8,451 nucleotides of DNA from an uncultured Lachnospiraceae bacterium (GTDB lineage: Bacteria > Bacillota > Clostridia > Lachnospirales > Lachnospiraceae): positions 1 through 8,451 of the forward strand of contig CAMOZD010000035.1 of assembly GCA_946630645.1 (NCBI GenBank). The letters run 5' to 3'. This document shows positions 5,783-8,451 of the stretch, piece after piece. The notes under the pieces are model-generated. The model was not told the origin of the DNA, did not search any database, and saw nothing but the letters and a program-made list of their open reading frames with translations. A program made the translations under genes and the position numbers. Position 1 is the stretch's first letter. Each line of letters opens with the position of its first letter.

Positions 5783-6766
5783 ATGCAGAAGGATAAATCC
5801 CTGATTAAGAAAATTACCGGCTCCCGTGAGGCCAGTCTGGTTGTTGTACTGATTGTACTTCTCGCTGTGATTTCGGTCATGAGCCCGTCATTCCTGTCCC
5901 TGACCAACATTTCCCAGATCTTCAGGAACAATGCCCTGACCATGCTCATGGCTTTGGGAATGCTCTGTGTTATGCTTACGGCAGGAATCGACATTTCCAT
6001 TACTTCTGTCCTGGCTTTCTCCGGTATGACCATCGGTCTGATGCAGAAGTATGATGTGCTTCACAGCACCCCGCTGCTTTTCCTGGTCGGTATGCTGATC
6101 GGTACAGCCTGCGGCGCCCTCAATGGTTTGATTATTTCTAAAGGAAAGGTAGCCCCGATCATCTGTACCATGGGTGCCATGTATATCTGGCGTGGTATGG
6201 CCTATGTTATCTCCAATAACTCCTGGGCATCCGGTGCTGATGTATCCGGTTTCTCAGATTTCGGAAAAGAAGGATCTGTTGGTCCTTATGTGATCCTGGC
6301 TATCGCCTATGTGGTCTTCTTCATCGTGATGAAATGGACCAAGTTCGGCCGTAAGATCTACGCGGTAGGTTCCAACACGGAAGCAGCAAGGATCTCCGGT
6401 ATCAATGTAGAAAAGACAATCATTTCCGTATATGCTATCATGGGTCTGCTGGCAGGCCTGGCCGGAGTTCTCTCCGTTTCCATCTACGCTTCAGCCCAGC
6501 CCAACATGCAGTATGGAAAAGAGATGGATGTTATCGCTGCCTGTGTTATCGGTGGTGTAAGCATGAACGGTGGAAGAGGTTCTGTTGTGGGAACCTTCCT
6601 GGGTGCCCTGATCATCGGTGTTATCGCCAAGGCTCTTCCCCTGATCGGTATTGATGCGATCGCCCAGAACCTGGTTAAGGGCGCGATCATCCTTGTAGTA
6701 GTAGTCCTCAATGTTATAACCCAGAGAATGATTGACCGTCAGGCTCTGTTGAGAAGGGAGATGTAA
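5783..6766 (+). CDS. RbsC-type sugar ABC transporter permease (first of a pair)
   Basis: This 327-residue integral membrane protein of the BPD_transp_2 family forms half of the transport channel in the cytoplasmic membrane. About eight to ten hydrophobic segments are visible, for example 17-36, 52-72, 97-118, 168-184, 213-233, 266-284 and 297-312. Family marks are GIDISITSVLAFSGM (68-82, where RbsC has GIDLSVGS) and the cytoplasmic loop TKFGRKIYAVGSN (186-198), followed by AARISGI, which contacts the ATPase. AAGGAGGTG (5766-5774) lies inside the last codons of the ATPase gene, so translation is probably coupled. A second, different permease follows, so the channel should be a heterodimer as in RhaP/RhaQ or LsrC/LsrD rather than an RbsC homodimer. 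Confidence 0.94.
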   Translation: MQKDKSLIKKITGSREASLVVVLIVLLAVISVMSPSFLSLTNISQIFRNNALTMLMALGMLCVMLTAGIDISITSVLAFSGMTIGLMQKYDVLHSTPLLFLVGMLIGTACGALNGLIISKGKVAPIICTMGAMYIWRGMAYVISNNSWASGADVSGFSDFGKEGSVGPYVILAIAYVVFFIVMKWTKFGRKIYAVGSNTEAARISGINVEKTIISVYAIMGLLAGLAGVLSVSIYASAQPNMQYGKEMDVIAACVIGGVSMNGGRGSVVGTFLGALIIGVIAKALPLIGIDAIAQNLVKGAIILVVVVLNVITQRMIDRQALLRREM

Positions 6767-6768
6767 TC

Positions 6769-7773
6769 ATGGCAGGAAAATCCGGTAGAACGATTGCAGC
6801 CACCCGGGAAAGTGGCCTGAAGGACAAGCTCTTCAGCTGGGAGGGTGCTCTGATTCTGGTTCTTATAGCAGTGAATATTCTTGGTGCGACTCTTTCTCCC
6901 AACTATAATGTTACCAATATCTTAAGAGAGAGCCCCCGTTATCTGGCAGAGATCTTCATGCTCTTCGGCATGGCTTTCATCCTGGTCCTGGGTGATATCG
7001 ATATCTCCGTAGGATCCATCGTCTGTCTGACAGCGACAGTTGGATGCCTGGTAAGTAATGCCGGCCACGGCGTTGGTCTTGTAATCCTGGCCTGCCTGGG
7101 TGTCGGTCTGATCTGTGGTATGGTAAATGGCTTTGTGGCTACCCGCTTTACAGAGCTGCCCACCATGATCATCACCCTGGGTACCCAGATTGTCTTCCGT
7201 GGAATCGCTGAGGTTGCTCTGGGAAGCGGCGGATCCGCATCCATGACCAATCTGCAGAGTGTGGCTCCTTTAAGAGCCAAGTTAGGTCCGCTCCCCCTGT
7301 CCTTCTTTATCGTACTGGTGGCAGCAGTGATCTTCATCATCGTTTTAAACAAGACGACCTTTGGCCGTAAGCTTTACGCCATCGGATCCAATAAGACAAC
7401 CGCTTACTATACAGGTATTGAGGTTCAGCAGATCCGTTTCTTCAGCTTTTCCCTGATCGGATTTCTGGCAGGCCTCTGCGGTCTCTTCCTGCTGGCATCT
7501 ACTTATGGTGCCAACACCACAACCGGAAACGGTTTCGAGATGGAAGTTATCGCCATGTGTGTATTCGGCGGTATCGCTACAACAGGTGGTAAGGGAAATA
7601 TCATTGGAGGATTTATTGCAGCGTTCATAATCGTATGCCTTCGAATCGCCTTTGGTCAGATTAACATGAATACCCAGCTGATTCTGGTTATCATCGGTGT
7701 CATGCTGATCGTATCTGTCCTGATCCCATCCATTAGTACAGCCTTTAAAAAGCCAAAAAAGAAAACCAGCTGA
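6769..7773 (+). CDS. RbsC-type sugar ABC transporter permease (second of a pair)
   Basis: This 334-residue membrane protein is homologous to its neighbour but clearly diverged. The motif corresponding to GIDLSVGS is LGDIDISVGS (74-83), and the ATPase-contact loop is TTFGRKLYAIGSN (196-208), then KTTAYYTGI. Hydrophobic segments lie near 25-43, 58-76, 82-96, 102-122, 178-194, 224-244, 276-294 and 302-320, and the C-terminus is basic (KKPKKKTS). It starts two bases after the previous stop behind AAGGGAG (6754-6760). It completes the operon in the order ATPase-permease-permease. No solute-binding protein gene follows; the next gene is rhaD after 235 bp. The pair most resembles the RhaP/RhaQ arrangement, an inference from context. 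Confidence 0.94.
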   Translation: MAGKSGRTIAATRESGLKDKLFSWEGALILVLIAVNILGATLSPNYNVTNILRESPRYLAEIFMLFGMAFILVLGDIDISVGSIVCLTATVGCLVSNAGHGVGLVILACLGVGLICGMVNGFVATRFTELPTMIITLGTQIVFRGIAEVALGSGGSASMTNLQSVAPLRAKLGPLPLSFFIVLVAAVIFIIVLNKTTFGRKLYAIGSNKTTAYYTGIEVQQIRFFSFSLIGFLAGLCGLFLLASTYGANTTTGNGFEMEVIAMCVFGGIATTGGKGNIIGGFIAAFIIVCLRIAFGQINMNTQLILVIIGVMLIVSVLIPSISTAFKKPKKKTS

Positions 7774-7793
7774 CCAGGCAGGGCCGGGGCTGG
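7766..7793 (+). other. GC-rich hairpin over the permease stop codon
   Basis: CCAGC (7766-7770) can pair with GCTGG (7789-7793), extended by two C-G pairs if the TGA stop bulges out. No U-tract follows, so it is not a standard terminator. It could be a 3' stabilising structure that separates the transporter message from rhaD, or it may have no role. Confidence 0.25.
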
Positions 7794-7832
7794 CTGAAAC
7801 AAGATACCCATCCTTTAATTACTTCAGTCTGA

Positions 7833-7873
7833 TGTCTGGATCCTTTGGCCATAAGAGTCATTGGATCTGGACA
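7833..7873. other. 11-bp inverted repeat in the permease-rhaD gap
   Basis: TGTCTGGATCC (7833-7843) pairs along its full length with GGATCTGGACA (7863-7873) if two G-U pairs are allowed, with a 19-nt loop. There is no U-tract on either side. It could be a structured RNA end of the transporter transcript or a DNA site upstream of the rhaD promoter. Confidence 0.4.
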
Positions 7874-7898
7874 GATAGCAGTTATGAAAGGGAAAAAA

Positions 7899-7918
7899 TA
7901 TTCCTTTAAAACGGAATA
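7899..7918. promoter_or_regulatory. Inverted repeat upstream of the rhaD promoter
   Basis: TATTCC (7899-7904) and GGAATA (7913-7918) form a 6-bp dyad with an 8-bp spacer, the same spacer length as the dyad at the transporter promoter but a different sequence. It lies about 35-55 bp upstream of the -10, where an activator commonly binds. Confidence 0.35.
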
Positions 7919-7929
7919 ATTTCTTGTAA

Positions 7930-7958
7930 AAAACAATTGTTGCAGGAATTATTATAAT
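7930..7958 (+). promoter_or_regulatory. Promoter of rhaD with palindrome over the -35
   Basis: A perfect TATAAT (7953-7958) has only a weak -35 (AAAACA, 7930-7935) at 17 bp. The perfect 10-bp palindrome AACAATTGTT (7932-7941) overlaps that -35. A good -10 with a poor -35 and nearby dyads suggests control by a regulator. Initiation near 7965 would place a small hairpin, GTGGA (7962-7966) with TCCAC (7972-7976), at or near the 5' end of the message. Confidence 0.65.
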
Positions 7959-8008
7959 AGCGTGGAGCTAATCCACCAAAAGAATCAATTTTTAAGGGAG
8001 TATATAAA

Positions 8009-8451
8009 ATGAAAGTATTAGATGCAAAATTCGTTCAGGGTTTTATCCGTATGTGTAATGACGGCTGGGAGCAGGGCTGGCATGAGAGAAATGGCGGCAA
8101 CCTTTCCTACAGAATCCGTCCGGAGGAAATTGAGGAAGTCAAAGATGAGTTTGCTGCAGACGGGGACTGGAAAGAAATCGGTACTGAGGTGCCCCAGCTG
8201 GCAGGTGAGTATTTCCTGGTGACTGGCAGCGGCAAGTATTTCCGCAATGTAATCCTGGACCCGGAGGATTCCATCGGAATCATTGAAGTAGATGGGACAG
8301 GATGCAAATATCGTATTCTCTGGGGATTTGTAAATGGAGCAAGGCCTACATCTGAGCTTCCCTCCCACCTGATGAACCATGAGGTAAAGAAGATTGCCAG
8401 CGATGGTAAGCACCGGGTAATCTACCATGCCCATACCACCAATGTAATCGC
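8009..8451 (+). CDS. rhaD: L-rhamnulose-1-phosphate aldolase (partial, cut by window end)
   Basis: ATG at 8009 follows AAGGGAG (7994-8000), and the frame stays open to the window edge, giving 147 residues plus two bases. RhaD is a class II (zinc) aldolase that splits L-rhamnulose-1-phosphate into dihydroxyacetone phosphate and L-lactaldehyde. From memory the sequence follows E. coli RhaD (about 274 aa): FVQGFIR near the start, GWHERNGGNLS (23-33), LVTGSGKYFRNV (70-81), ILWGFVN (103-109), PTSELPSH (113-120) with the likely catalytic E116, and the zinc ligands H140 and H142 in YHAHTTNVI. The third zinc histidine would lie beyond the window. It has its own promoter but sits next to the sugar transporter operon in the same orientation. 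FucA or AraD relatives are less likely because of the RhaD-specific stretches. Confidence 0.95.
   Translation, partial: MKVLDAKFVQGFIRMCNDGWEQGWHERNGGNLSYRIRPEEIEEVKDEFAADGDWKEIGTEVPQLAGEYFLVTGSGKYFRNVILDPEDSIGIIEVDGTGCKYRILWGFVNGARPTSELPSHLMNHEVKKIASDGKHRVIYHAHTTNVI

Noticed and set aside
8018..8434. 138-codon - strand frame opposite the window end
   Set aside because: The + strand here encodes RhaD with its catalytic and zinc-binding residues, so the - strand frame is a shadow.

Overview
The window looks like a chromosomal segment from a moderate-GC Firmicute, most likely a Clostridia/Lachnospiraceae-type gut anaerobe. This is inferred from strong AGGAGG-type ribosome binding sites, TTG/GTG starts, hairpin-plus-U-tract terminators, a tRNA gene without encoded CCA, and the character of the proteins. 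No species is claimed.

Left part (1-429): the last codons of an unidentified + strand gene, a hairpin, and a tRNA-Lys(CUU) gene on the - strand with its own promoter, a leader hairpin and a very strong terminator. Next (429-2087, - strand) is a 552-codon ORF joining a complete TrmB (tRNA m7G46 methyltransferase) to a complete Cof-type HAD phosphatase. The linker contains four tandem pentapeptide repeats and then an internal ATG. The signal before that ATG is almost a copy of the one at the true gene start, so the HAD part may also be made as a separate protein.

Middle (2088-4271): a non-coding stretch with a 40-bp tandem repeat array (three near-identical and two decayed copies), then a - strand gene for a membrane-anchored extracellular protein with Ig-like regions and a C39-like cysteine peptidase domain. 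It starts with TTG behind a perfect Shine-Dalgarno sequence and an extended -10 promoter. The divergent control region to its right holds an orphan - strand terminator, a palindrome, and a candidate + strand promoter overlapped by an inverted repeat.

Right part (4272-8451, + strand): a tightly packed operon for an RbsA-type double-ATPase and two RbsC-type permeases, followed after 235 bp by a gene with its own promoter for L-rhamnulose-1-phosphate aldolase (rhaD), cut by the window end. The aldolase points to L-rhamnose as the likely transported sugar. The ATPase energises import through the permease pair; imported rhamnose would be isomerised, phosphorylated and split by RhaD. The periplasmic-type binding protein, isomerase, kinase and regulator are not in the window.

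I found no CRISPR array, insertion sequence, phage gene or defence system. The least ordinary items are the TrmB-HAD fusion with its duplicated initiation signal, the 40-bp array, and the operator-like elements of the two sugar promoters.
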